Shown: positions 25,897 through 34,314, counted from the stretch's first letter. The stretch: DNA of 47,068 nt from Cohnella sp. GbtcB17 (GCF_019091135.1 NZ_JAGXJW010000061.1:1-47068), one strand, 5' to 3'. The notes: generated by a model from the letters alone, not told the origin. A program made the numbers and translations.

Positions 25897-27744
25897 GTGA
25901 AGCTGATTCGCCGGCCTCGCTCGATCCGTTCGATACTGTTCCTTACCTATTCGTCGATCATCGTCATCGGCATCGCGATCTTGTTCGCGCTTTTCTACGT
26001 CTGGTCCTCCAACCTGCTGAAGCAAAAGGCGTTTAATACGCTGACGGAAATGTCGTCGACGCTCCAGACGCAGCTCGATCTGGAGATCCAGAAGCTCGAC
26101 TCCGTCTCCGTGAGCATTTTATACTCCAACCTGATTACCGACCGCATCTCGGCCTACGAGACGCCAAAAGGCACGGCGCCGGATCCGCTCTCCTCCGAGC
26201 AGAGCGGCAGCCGGTACAACAAGACGGATACCTCGCTTTACGATATACTTGTCGCGCTCGTCGGCCCTTCTTATCCCGTACAGCAGGTGTACCTGCACTT
26301 GTTTTCCGGCATCTCGATCGGCGTCGGGCTGGACAACAGCCAGAAAAAGACGGACGTCGCGAGCCAGCCGTGGTTTACGGCCGTAGAGAGCGATAAGAAG
26401 GCGAAGGTGCTGACCCTTTCCCAGACCGGCAGCAGCAGTCTCGGGTTAAAAAATAACGTTTTTATTTCCCTCCTTCGCCATTTCTCGGACAAATACAATG
26501 CGCCGAAGGGCATCGTCGAGGTCAAACAAAGCTACGGCAAAGTATTCGGCGGCGTCATCCGCCAGGCCAAGGACAACCCCTCGCTCGAACAGATTCTCAT
26601 CTATACGAACGACGGAGAGATCGTCTATCCCTACGAACACGCCGAGCAGGACAAGCAGATCGTCCGACAGCTCCTGAATCGGTCGATCGGACCCTCCGAT
26701 GCCGAGCGGCCCGCCTATTTGACCAACCCGCTGACCGGCGATACGGACCTGCTCACCATCAAGCATTCCGACCTGACGAACTGGAATATTGCCGTCATGA
26801 TCTCCAACAAAACGTTGCTCTCGCCGCTGAACAAATTTACGAGGCTTGCGATTCTGGCGACGCTCGTCATCTTGCTCTTCCTGATCGCGCTGTCGTATGT
26901 CGCCTCCAAGCGAATCACGCGTCCCCTTGGCGCGCTGAACAAGACGATCAAATCGATCAGCCTCGAATCGCTTGTCGCCGGCACCCCGGCCGAGCTCAAC
27001 AGCGGACTGAACGAATGGGACCGCCTGAATGCATCGTTCGTCAAAATGAACGCCAGGCTCAAGGAATCTTTCGACCAGCTGCTGCTGTCCCGCACGCACG
27101 AGATGCAGGCGAAAATGACAGCGCTTCAGTCTCAAATGAACCCGCATTTCCTGTACAATTCGCTGGCGACCATCAGCGCTATGGCCTACGAGCAAATGAA
27201 CGAACAGATCATTGCGATGTGCGACAACTTGTCGGACATGATGAGATACATCTCGGCCGACGAATCCGCGCTGGTCGACATGGAGACGGAGATCGGCTAT
27301 ACGGAAATGTACCTGAGCTGCATGAAGCTCCGTTACGGAGACTTGCTCGCCTGGACGATCGATCTGCCCGCCTCGATTCGAACGATACGGGTTCCCAGGA
27401 TCATGATTCAGCCGCTCGTGGAAAATGCGATCAAATACGGAACCAAGTCCAGCCCGCCATGGGAAATCTCGATTCGGGGCATCGTGGCGGACCGCCGCTG
27501 GCTCATCGAAGTCACGGACAACGGTCCCGGCTTCGGCGAGGAGGAGCTGTCGCGATTTTATGCGCAGGTGGAGGAGATGGAGCGAAGTCAGGTGTTGCCT
27601 GCGCTGAAGCTGCAGGGCATGGGACTGCTCAATCTTTTTATTCGATTGAAGCTGCAATACGGAAGTCAGATGCACTTCGATATTCGCAATTTGCAAGAGC
27701 GCGGGACGACCGTCACGATCGGCGGTCCCCTGAATACAAAATAA
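25897..27744 (+). CDS. YesM-type sensor histidine kinase
   Basis: A membrane histidine kinase of 615 residues. TM1 (about 12-36) is followed by an extracellular sensor region, a second TM (LAILATLVILLFLIALSYVA) and HAMP (RITRPLGALNKTIKSI). The phospho-acceptor is His417 in LQSQMNPHFLYNSL, with N-box QPLVENAIKYG, an intact G1 box TDNGPGFGEEEL (Asp541) and G2 LQGMGLLNL. The chosen start is GTG at 25897-25899, preceded by GGGAGCGGG. A longer frame from 25792 adds 35 residues over the divergent promoter and is unlikely. It diverges from the GH31/importer operon and precedes its cognate regulator by about 11 bases. Confidence 0.92.
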   Translation: MKLIRRPRSIRSILFLTYSSIIVIGIAILFALFYVWSSNLLKQKAFNTLTEMSSTLQTQLDLEIQKLDSVSVSILYSNLITDRISAYETPKGTAPDPLSSEQSGSRYNKTDTSLYDILVALVGPSYPVQQVYLHLFSGISIGVGLDNSQKKTDVASQPWFTAVESDKKAKVLTLSQTGSSSLGLKNNVFISLLRHFSDKYNAPKGIVEVKQSYGKVFGGVIRQAKDNPSLEQILIYTNDGEIVYPYEHAEQDKQIVRQLLNRSIGPSDAERPAYLTNPLTGDTDLLTIKHSDLTNWNIAVMISNKTLLSPLNKFTRLAILATLVILLFLIALSYVASKRITRPLGALNKTIKSISLESLVAGTPAELNSGLNEWDRLNASFVKMNARLKESFDQLLLSRTHEMQAKMTALQSQMNPHFLYNSLATISAMAYEQMNEQIIAMCDNLSDMMRYISADESALVDMETEIGYTEMYLSCMKLRYGDLLAWTIDLPASIRTIRVPRIMIQPLVENAIKYGTKSSPPWEISIRGIVADRRWLIEVTDNGPGFGEEELSRFYAQVEEMERSQVLPALKLQGMGLLNLFIRLKLQYGSQMHFDIRNLQERGTTVTIGGPLNTK

Positions 27745-27755
27745 AGGCGGTGGAA

Positions 27756-28517
27756 GTGCTGAACCCGATCCATGTCATCGTAGCGGAAGACGAGCCGCTG
27801 CTGCTGCGCACGCTCGCAAGTCAAATTCAAAAAACCGACGCGTTGTTCCAGGTCGTGCACGCCGCCGGAGACGGCGAGAGCGTGCTTCGCTTCATGGAGC
27901 GCGTTCAAGTCCCGGATATACTGTTTACGGATATCCACATGCCCGTACTGGACGGCATCGGCCTCATCCGGGCCGTCGAACGCGACTATCCCGCCGTCAA
28001 AAAAATCGTCATCAGCGGCTACAGTGAATTTGAATATGCCCATCAAGCTTTAAAAATGAACGTGATCGATTACTTGCTCAAGCCGCTGAAGATTCGGGAG
28101 CTGGAGAGTCTGCTCTCGCGTTTAAAAACATCCATCGAGAGCGACAGGGCGGCCTTGAAGTCGCCCAGCGTGCTCGCCGGACGCCAGTATTCCGCCGAGG
28201 AGATCGTGAGGACGGTCGCGGACTTTATTAAAAACAACTATTCGCAGGAGCTCAGCCTGGAGGAAATCGCCAGACAGTTTAACGTAAACGCGTCCCACCT
28301 GAGTAAAATTTTTCTGAAGTACAACGGCGAAGCCCCCTCGAAGTACATTATGTCCTTGCGGATCAACGAAGCCAAACAGCTGCTGTCGCTGAAGAAGGGG
28401 CTTTCCGTCAAAGAAATCGGCGAAGCGGTCGGTTATCCGGACCCCTACTATTTCAGCCGCATTTTTAAGCAGTCGACGGGCATGACGCCAACCGAATACA
28501 AGAGCAGGCTGCCATAG
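27756..28517 (+). CDS. Compact YesN-type response regulator, AraC HTH output (253 aa)
   Basis: Receiver domain (about 1-120) with Glu11/Asp12, phospho-acceptor Asp59 (ILFTDIHMPVLDG), ISGYSEFEY and the LLKPLK Lys. An AraC helix-turn-helix pair follows directly (about 150-253: LEEIARQFNVNASHLSKIF and VGYPDPYYFSRIFKQSTG). At 253 residues it lacks the long middle domain of the two other YesN proteins in the window. GTG at 27756-27758 fits AGGCGG five bases upstream; GTG at 27750 is an alternative. It forms an operon with the kinase and is the likely regulator of the divergent GH31/importer operon. No terminator is evident in the 71-base gap to the convergent GH43 gene. Confidence 0.92.
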   Translation: MLNPIHVIVAEDEPLLLRTLASQIQKTDALFQVVHAAGDGESVLRFMERVQVPDILFTDIHMPVLDGIGLIRAVERDYPAVKKIVISGYSEFEYAHQALKMNVIDYLLKPLKIRELESLLSRLKTSIESDRAALKSPSVLAGRQYSAEEIVRTVADFIKNNYSQELSLEEIARQFNVNASHLSKIFLKYNGEAPSKYIMSLRINEAKQLLSLKKGLSVKEIGEAVGYPDPYYFSRIFKQSTGMTPTEYKSRLP

Positions 28518-28588
28518 AAGCGTACGGCTCCTCGCCTCTGCCGATCTCCCTTTAATCGCCGGCGTGCGGACGGGTTTTGCGATACATT

Positions 28589-29584
28589 CTACTTTTCTTG
28601 TTCCGGGTAAGGATCGATCGTCCGGATCGTCCCGTCCTCTTCGTAGTGCAGCACGGCATACTTGACGCAGCGCTTGTGATTAATGCCGCCCGACAGGGAG
28701 CTGTCATGGTAGAATAGATACCACTTATTCTCAAATTGGACGATGGAATGGTGGGTCGTCCAGCCGATCACGGGCGTCAGGATGGTGCCTTTAAAGGTGT
28801 AGGGCCCGAGCGGATCCCGGCTGACGGCATAGACGAGCTTGTGCGTCGTCCCGGTCGAGTAAGACAAGTAATACAGACCGCCGTATTTGTGCACCCAGGG
28901 CCCCTCGAAGTAACGCCGGTCCTCGTCGCCTGCGAGGATCGGATTGCCGTCTTCGTCAACAATCTCGATCTCCTTCGGAGCGCCCTGGAGCGACAGCATA
29001 TCGTCGCTCAGCAGCGTCGCGCGCGGACCGAGCGCAGGCGCGCCGGGCGCGGGCTCCTTGTCGTCGGGCCGGAATTCGCCCGTCTGCCATTTTTCCAGTT
29101 GACCGCCCCACAGTCCCCCGAAGTACATATAGCTGCGGCCGTCATCGTCGACGAGCACCGCCGGATCGATGCTGAAGCTTCCCTCCATATAGGTCGGCTG
29201 CGCGCGAAAGGGTCCTGCCGGAGATGGGCTTGTCGCTACGCCGATCCGAAAAATCCCGTCATGGTCGCGAGCGGGGAAAAAAAGATAATACATGCCGTTC
29301 TTGTACGCGGCATCCGGCGCCCACATTTGCTTGGACGCCCATGGAACGTCCCGAATATGCAGCGCTTCGCCATGATCGACGACCGGAGAAGCGAGGTTGT
29401 CCATCGACAGCACATGATAATCCTCCATCCGGTATTGGTCGCCGTTGTCGTTGCTCTCGCCGTCATGATCGAGATCGTGCGAAGGGTAAATATAAATTCG
29501 CCCGTCGAATACATGCGCGGACGGATCCGCCGTGTAAATATGAGTAACGAGCGGTTGGTTCGGTTGCGGGACCGCCTTGGTCAT
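28589..29584 (-). CDS. GH43 glycosidase (beta-xylosidase/alpha-L-arabinofuranosidase type), single domain
   Basis: A 331-residue single-domain five-bladed propeller. The catalytic triad of GH43 is visible: Asp20 (YTADPSAHVFDGR), Asp140 (FSIDPAVLVDDDG) and Glu227 (RRYFEGPWVHK). The WAPDAAYKNGMYYLFFP and WTTHHSIVQFENKWYLFYHD blades are typical. It has no signal peptide and should trim imported arabino- or xylo-oligosaccharides in the cytoplasm. The ATG at 29582-29584 has GGAG about ten bases upstream. It is the second gene of a two-gene GH43 operon, 18 bases after 29603-31126, from a promoter with the shared box. Two GH43 types side by side suggest two linkages in one substrate. Confidence 0.93.
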   Translation of the reverse strand: MTKAVPQPNQPLVTHIYTADPSAHVFDGRIYIYPSHDLDHDGESNDNGDQYRMEDYHVLSMDNLASPVVDHGEALHIRDVPWASKQMWAPDAAYKNGMYYLFFPARDHDGIFRIGVATSPSPAGPFRAQPTYMEGSFSIDPAVLVDDDGRSYMYFGGLWGGQLEKWQTGEFRPDDKEPAPGAPALGPRATLLSDDMLSLQGAPKEIEIVDEDGNPILAGDEDRRYFEGPWVHKYGGLYYLSYSTGTTHKLVYAVSRDPLGPYTFKGTILTPVIGWTTHHSIVQFENKWYLFYHDSSLSGGINHKRCVKYAVLHYEEDGTIRTIDPYPEQEK

Positions 29585-29602
29585 CTGTCGTTCGCTCCAT
29601 TC

Positions 29603-31126
29603 TTAATCGCGTTCGCCGCCCTTGGCGTAACGGAAATAATCGAAATCCGCAAACCCGCCGCTAACGCGGGTCGCATAGTTGAACAAGCCGATCCGATAGC
29701 CCATAAAGTGATCCAGCGTATACTTCATTTGGAGCGGGCGGCCGATGGACCTCCAGGCTTCGCCTTCGGCCGAATAAGCAAAGACTGCCGTATCCGCGCT
29801 CTCCCTGAAGTCAAATTCGATCTTCAAGCGGATGCGCTCGCAGGCATATGGCAAGCTTTCCACGATCTCCTCGCTTCCGTCCTGTCCGCGCACGCACATC
29901 GCGACGAATCGCTCGCCGTTCTCGCCGGCCCAAATGCCGACGGTGCCGAAGCCGCTCTGCAGCGCGACAAGGCCCGCGCGATCGCCCGGCTTCATCCCGG
30001 CCGCGTCCAGCAGCGTCTCCGCAGCGCAGGTCGGCCCTTCCGTCCGCTGCGTCAGCGTATTGCGCGCCAGCTCGATTCGGTTTGCGATCGCCCCCGTCGT
30101 CAGCCGCAGCCAGCCGGGGCGCGCGGTCACCGACCATAGCCTGTCGTCGGGATTGTGGTTCCATTGCCAGTTCAGCGCCAGCTTGTTGTCGCCATAGTCG
30201 AATTCGTCGCCGGTCACGAGCGGCCGGGGCGCGATGTCCGGCATCGGCGCCTCTAACGTGCCGGGCACGCGGCCGTCCGCGCCGAATATCGGCCAATCGT
30301 CTTCCCAGCGCACCGGCACGAGGCACGGAATACGGCCGACGGCGTCGCGGTCCTGGAACAGCATGGCGTACCACTTCCCTTCGGGCGTGCTCACGATCCC
30401 GCCTTGGGCGACGCCGCAGTTCCGATAGCCCAGGTCATCGTCGAGCGCGACGCGGCGCTCGTAAGGACCGAGCAGCCGGCGCGAGCGGTAGACGAGCTGC
30501 CTGCGCCGCCGGTTGCCGACGGTCGGCCATTCGATAAAAAACAAATAATAGAAGCCGTTCAGCTTGTAAGCGTGACAGCCCTCGCAGCGCAAGCCGATGC
30601 CTTCGCGCTCCGTCTCGAACAGCAGCCGGTCAAGGCCCCCTTCCTTAGGCGCCGAAGCGGTCTCCGTCAGCTCACGGATGCGAATATCGCCGTTGCCATA
30701 TATGACATAGACGCGTCCGTCGTCGAAGAGCAGGCTCGGATCGTGATGCAGCCCTTCGATGACTGAGCGCTCCCATGGACCGCGTTCGATATCCGCCGTG
30801 CGGTACACGTAAAACCGATTCATGTCGTTGCTGCTGAAGGCGACGTAGTAAATGCCGTCGTGATAGCGCAGGCTTGCCGCCCAGGATCCGCTGCCGTAGA
30901 TGCCTTTGCCGTCCATCAGATTGTGCGCGTCGTTGTCCTCCAGCCTGTCGAAGACATAACCCGCGAGCCCCCAGTGCTTCAAATTCCCGGACTTCATAAT
31001 CGGACAGCCGGGCATCGAATGCATGCTCGTGCTGACCATGTAGTAGACCGAGCCGACCCGGATAACGCTGACGTCCGGAACGTCGGCCCACAGAATCGGG
31101 TTGGCGACGGTTGCCTGTGTCTGCAT
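29603..31126 (-). CDS. GH43 glycosidase with C-terminal beta-sandwich (GH43 subfamily 12-like)
   Basis: A 507-residue, two-domain GH43 protein. The catalytic propeller (about 1-310) has Asp18 (WADVPDVSVIRVG), Asp129 (LHHDPSLLFDDG) and Glu182 (LRCEGCHAYKLNG). The C-terminal domain (about 315-507, from FDYGDNKLALNWQWNHNP to GFADFDYF) is the beta-sandwich typical of large beta-xylosidase/arabinofuranosidase members. No signal peptide is present. It is first in the operon with the 331-residue GH43 and has its own promoter with box and cre. The ATG at 31124-31126 follows GGGAGG closely. The subfamily call rests on the DRLEDNDAHNLMDGKG/GSGSWAASLRYHDG region and is from memory. Confidence 0.92.
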   Translation of the reverse strand: MQTQATVANPILWADVPDVSVIRVGSVYYMVSTSMHSMPGCPIMKSGNLKHWGLAGYVFDRLEDNDAHNLMDGKGIYGSGSWAASLRYHDGIYYVAFSSNDMNRFYVYRTADIERGPWERSVIEGLHHDPSLLFDDGRVYVIYGNGDIRIRELTETASAPKEGGLDRLLFETEREGIGLRCEGCHAYKLNGFYYLFFIEWPTVGNRRRRQLVYRSRRLLGPYERRVALDDDLGYRNCGVAQGGIVSTPEGKWYAMLFQDRDAVGRIPCLVPVRWEDDWPIFGADGRVPGTLEAPMPDIAPRPLVTGDEFDYGDNKLALNWQWNHNPDDRLWSVTARPGWLRLTTGAIANRIELARNTLTQRTEGPTCAAETLLDAAGMKPGDRAGLVALQSGFGTVGIWAGENGERFVAMCVRGQDGSEEIVESLPYACERIRLKIEFDFRESADTAVFAYSAEGEAWRSIGRPLQMKYTLDHFMGYRIGLFNYATRVSGGFADFDYFRYAKGGERD

Positions 31127-31151
31127 AGCGACCTCCCTTTAAACCCATTTT

Positions 31152-31229
31152 TGTTTGCGCTTTCATAAATCAGTATAGGAGGTTTAAAAATATGCCTGCA
31201 ATGCGCAAGTCTTTACTTCGTTACCTATC
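31152..31229 (-). promoter_or_regulatory. Promoter of the GH43 pair with 20-bp activator-type box and cre
   Basis: On the minus strand the box GGTAACGAAGTAAAGACTTG (31206-31225, preceded by CGATA) starts 48 bases before -10 TATACT (31172-31177). The -35 is TTGCAG (31196-31201) with an 18-base spacer. TGAAAGCGCAAACA (31152-31165) is the downstream cre-like site, identical to that of the GH127 promoter. Confidence 0.75.
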
Positions 31230-31279
31230 GTTGACGAATTGGCGGCTTCTTCGCCGGCGTCGTTACGCGCCGCTCATTC

Positions 31280-31313
31280 AAAACGGGAGCCGCGTATGCA
31301 GCTCCCGTTTTTT
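31280..31313. terminator. Terminator after the GH109-like gene
   Basis: An 11-base-pair stem AAAACGGGAGC / GCTCCCGTTTT with a ten-base loop ends 21 bases from the stop of the Gfo/Idh gene. A/T runs on both outer sides make it usable in either direction. Confidence 0.85.
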
Positions 31314-31333
31314 AAACCGCCAGACTTGACGCC

Positions 31334-32551
31334 TCAGGCGCGGAACGTCGAAGCCAGCATCGGCTCGGCGCGTTCGATCCATTTGCCGTTCGTAAAGTCG
31401 GGGAAGGCGACCGGCGCGCCGCCGGCGTGAACCGATTGCTCGGACAACGCCGTCACCGCCATCCAGGTGGCCATATCGTAAACGTCGATCGGCGGGCTCG
31501 TCCGCGACTTCACGCTGTCCAGAAAATCGCGGAGCACCAAATAATCCATCCCGCCGTGACCGCCCTTGACGCCGTCCTTCAAAAAGCGCTGCCATACCGG
31601 ATGCTCGTACCGCTCCAGGTACGAATCGAACGGCTCCCACTCGTGCGCTGGGCCGGCGCCGTCGATATAGATCGCGTTGCCGTCTTCCATCCAGACACCC
31701 TTCGTGCCCTGCACCTGTCCGGCCCTGGAATAGGGCCTCGGCAGCGATGTATCGTGCGTCAGCAGAATCGTCTCGCCGTGGGCGCACTTCATCATCGTCG
31801 TGACGATGTCGCCGAGCTCGATCGGCGAACGCGCCGCGCGGTGATCCGGCCCGAGATTTTCGCTCGCCCAGGCGTTGATGCCTCTCGCCTTGGAAGCGAT
31901 CGAGGATACGCTCACGATTCGGTTGCCGCGGTTGATATTGAGGCAGGCGGCAGGCAGGCCGAGCCCGTGCGTCGGGTACAGATCGCCGTTGCGGTTCAAA
32001 TAGTTGTGAATGCGATAATGCCGGTTTTCGATCCCCGTCGCCACTTCCTCGCGCAGATCGTGCAGATAGCCCCCGCGGCAATGGATCAATTCGCCGAACA
32101 ATCCTTGCCTGACCATGTTCAGCACGGCCATCTCGCTGCGTCCGTAGCAGCAGTTTTCCAGCAGCATGCACGGTACGCCGGTCGCCTCGGACGTCCGCAC
32201 CAGCTCCCAGCATTCCTCGATCGAGGCCGCGCCTCCGACCTCGGACCCGACATACTTCCCCGCTCTCATCGCCGCGATGGCGATCTCCGCGTGGCTCGTC
32301 CAGGAGGACGCCACGATGACGGCTTCGATGTCTTCCCGCGCCAGCAGCTCTTTATAATTCCGGTACAGCGCAGGAACCGGGTGCGAAGCGCTTTGCGCAT
32401 CCTCTGCCGCTTGCCGCAGCCGATCCTCGTACAGATCGCTGACCGCCGCGACTTCGACGCCGTCCATTTCCCGAAGCAGGGCGAACAGGCTTTTCCCCCG
32501 TTGTCCCAAACCGATGACGCCGATCCGGACGTTCGCGGACGATGCTTGCAT
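31334..32551 (-). CDS. Gfo/Idh/MocA-family oxidoreductase, GH109-like
   Basis: About 405 residues. The Rossmann motif VRIGVIGLGQRG opens the NAD(P)-binding domain, followed by VIVASSWTSHAEIAIAAMRAGK and the substrate domain with ENCCYGRSEMAVLNMVRQG, LIHCRGGYLHDLR and NRNGDLYPTHGLG. The combination of YxRxEMxVLNMV with GGYxHDLR and DLYPTHGLG is the pattern I associate with GH109, NAD-dependent alpha-N-acetylgalactosaminidase-type enzymes, so a redox-assisted glycosidase rather than a simple dehydrogenase is possible. The substrate is not known. ATG at 32549-32551 follows AGGAGA; ATG at 32573-32575 after AGGA is an alternative. It diverges from the AraC gene at 32684. Confidence 0.85.
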   Translation of the reverse strand: MQASSANVRIGVIGLGQRGKSLFALLREMDGVEVAAVSDLYEDRLRQAAEDAQSASHPVPALYRNYKELLAREDIEAVIVASSWTSHAEIAIAAMRAGKYVGSEVGGAASIEECWELVRTSEATGVPCMLLENCCYGRSEMAVLNMVRQGLFGELIHCRGGYLHDLREEVATGIENRHYRIHNYLNRNGDLYPTHGLGLPAACLNINRGNRIVSVSSIASKARGINAWASENLGPDHRAARSPIELGDIVTTMMKCAHGETILLTHDTSLPRPYSRAGQVQGTKGVWMEDGNAIYIDGAGPAHEWEPFDSYLERYEHPVWQRFLKDGVKGGHGGMDYLVLRDFLDSVKSRTSPPIDVYDMATWMAVTALSEQSVHAGGAPVAFPDFTNGKWIERAEPMLASTFRA

Positions 32552-32683
32552 GGCTCCATCTCTCCTCAAGACCATTGTGAATTCCTGTTGAATACGTTTA
32601 TGCTATCATGAGGATTATCGCTTGTATTTGTCGTTCCTCGTGCTCGTGTTGTGAATTTCCGTTCGATCGAGAGGTGAGAAAAG

Positions 32684-33598
32684 ATGAAGCCCGGATTTAG
32701 GCAGCCCCGCACCCGGCTTTTGGATGTCCGCGAATTTGCGCCAAGCGTCCACTACGCCGAATATCAGCGCATTCCGCCCGCGAGTGGCTATGTACGCCGT
32801 CTGTACGACAGCGAGCTGATGTATGTCTACTCGGGCGGCATTCTGGTGCACTTCGAGGATGAAGCTTCTCCGCTCGCTTTGTTCGCGGGGGACCTGCTCG
32901 TGCTCCCGCCGGCCGTCGCGCACCGGATCGAGCTGACGGGCACGCCGGATACCCGTCTGCTCGGCCTTCACTTCGATCTGTACGACGAGGTGGAGATCGA
33001 ATTCGAGCATCAGCTGGCCATTCAGGACGGGGACGGCGGGGAGGATCGGATCGGCTATTGGCCGGTTACCGGAGCCGGGAGCCTCGTCTTCGCCCGAAGC
33101 TACCGTTCGGCGCCAATGGAGCTCGCATCCTGGCTGGAACAAGCCGCCGAAGCCTACCACGCGAGCCGCCCCGCCGCTTCGCTCGCCTGCCGCGGCTATA
33201 TGCAGCTCGTGCTGGCTGCGCTCGTCGGCCTCTCGCTCGAGCCGCAGAGCCCGACCGTCACCGCCTATCAGAAGCGGCTGCTCGAGCTGCGAGCGGACCT
33301 GCAGCAGAGTCTCCAGCTGCCTCATACGAATAAGTCGCTGGCGCGGCGGCTTAACGTCAGCGAGGACTACTTCATTCGCCTGTTCAAGCAGCTGTTCGGC
33401 GAGTCGCCGCAAAAATACGTGCAAAGGCTGCGCCACCAGGCGGCCAAACGCTATCTGCTCGAGACGGACGAAAAAATCGAGCGAATCGGCGCTTTGGTCG
33501 GCTACGACGATCTGCATAACTTCAGCCATGCGTTCAAAAAGTGGCAGGGGGTCTCTCCGCAGCAGTATCGGAAGCGGTTCAGGGGCGGGGTGTATTGA
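32684..33598 (+). CDS. AraC-family regulator with N-terminal cupin sensor domain
   Basis: This 304-residue, one-component transcription factor has an N-terminal cupin-like sugar-sensing domain (about 10-170: GGILVHFED, FAGDLLVLPPAVAHRIEL). C-terminal AraC helix-turn-helices follow (about 200-300: KSLARRLNVSEDYFIRLFKQLFG and IGALVGYDDLHNFSHAFKKWQGVSPQQYRKRF). The ATG at 32684 has AGAGGTGA about six bases upstream. It is divergent from the GH109-like gene, its most likely target, across a 132-base gap. It could also be the regulator for the box shared by three other promoters, which the sequence cannot settle. Confidence 0.93.
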   Translation: MKPGFRQPRTRLLDVREFAPSVHYAEYQRIPPASGYVRRLYDSELMYVYSGGILVHFEDEASPLALFAGDLLVLPPAVAHRIELTGTPDTRLLGLHFDLYDEVEIEFEHQLAIQDGDGGEDRIGYWPVTGAGSLVFARSYRSAPMELASWLEQAAEAYHASRPAASLACRGYMQLVLAALVGLSLEPQSPTVTAYQKRLLELRADLQQSLQLPHTNKSLARRLNVSEDYFIRLFKQLFGESPQKYVQRLRHQAAKRYLLETDEKIERIGALVGYDDLHNFSHAFKKWQGVSPQQYRKRFRGGVY

Positions 33599-33608
33599 CT
33601 GTTCGCCT

Positions 33609-33895
33609 TGTTTGCCTACGCGATCCCGCGATTTAGCGCTGTACAGCGTCTCTTCGCCTCGATTGCCGACGCGATCCCGCGAAGTAGTGCTGTACAGCGT
33701 CTCTTCGCCTCGGTTGCCGACGCGACCCCGCGATGTAGCACTGTACAGCGTCTCTTCGCCCAGATTGCCGACGCGTCTCGGTGATATAGCGCTGCACAGC
33801 GTCTCTTCGCCCAGATTGCCGACGCAACCCCGCTATATAGCGCTGCACAGCGTCTCTTCGCCCAGATTGCCGAGCGCGTCTCCGCGATGTAGCTG
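33609..33895. repeat. 51-bp tandem repeat array, about five and a half units
   Basis: Successive units place the core AGYRCTGYACAGCGTCTCTT at 33635, 33686, 33737, 33788 and 33839, each exactly 51 bases apart, with a degenerate sixth at about 33891. Each unit continues with TTCGCC, then GATTGCCGACGCG and a CCCGCGAT-type stretch, and contains the palindrome GCTGTACAGC (GCTGCACAGC in two units). Because 51 is a multiple of three, all frames stay open and give 17-residue peptide repeats, but no ribosome site or codon signature supports a gene. The array begins 11 bases after the AraC stop. Confidence 0.9.
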
Positions 33896-34050
33896 AGTAA
33901 AGCTTCCTCACTACGTGCTCCCGCTATGTAACTTTCGAGGCAATCCGACACGCATTGCGGAACACGCTGGTGGCGCCTTAAGCTTCAGTTCAAGCAAAGC
34001 CGGCACTACAGCTGTTTCCGATTGGTTTGATTTGCGATTTTTGGATGTTT

Positions 34051-34290
34051 ACGAGACCGATGGCGCTATTGTGTGCATTGCGCGAGCGGCGGATGGGCGA
34101 GGGATGTCCGGTGCAGACGAGCATAGCGCAATTTTGCGCTATGCTTGGGTATCGAGCGAGCGGCGGACCGGCGAGTGGGAAGTGAACAGGCAAAAATAGC
34201 GCAATTCTGCGCTATTCTGTGATTCATATGTGCGGACGGAGAACGTGGAAAGTCAGGACATACGAGAATAGCACAATTTTGCGCTATCCT
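34051..34290. repeat. 72/73-bp tandem repeat with a 20-bp palindromic core, three-plus copies
   Basis: The palindrome ATAGCGCAATTTTGCGCTAT occurs at 34123-34142, with variants at 34196-34215 (one change) and 34268-34287 (one change), spaced 73 and 72 bases. The DNA between cores is also related (GCGAGCGGCGGAT, GCGAGCGGCGGAC, GTGCGGACGGAGA). A degenerate fourth partial core lies near 34056. It lies 25 bases beyond the anti-sigma stop. An open frame at 33915-34199 spans it but looks repeat-derived. Between 33896 and 34050 nothing else is recognised. Confidence 0.85.
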
Positions 34291-34314
34291 CGCGTGCCCT
34301 CGTAAGCCCGAAGC

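Noticed and set aside
33609..33895. CRISPR array
   Set aside because: Units are contiguous 51-bp tandem copies with no unique spacers and no cas genes nearby.
33528..33896. Open frame encoding a 17-residue peptide repeat (YSVSSPRLPT)
   Set aside because: It arises because the 51-bp unit is divisible by three; several frames on both strands stay open, and there is no ribosome site.
33915..34199. Small open frame of 94 codons
   Set aside because: It spans the 72-bp palindromic repeat, so its peptide (HSAILRYAW) is repeat-derived; no ribosome site was seen.
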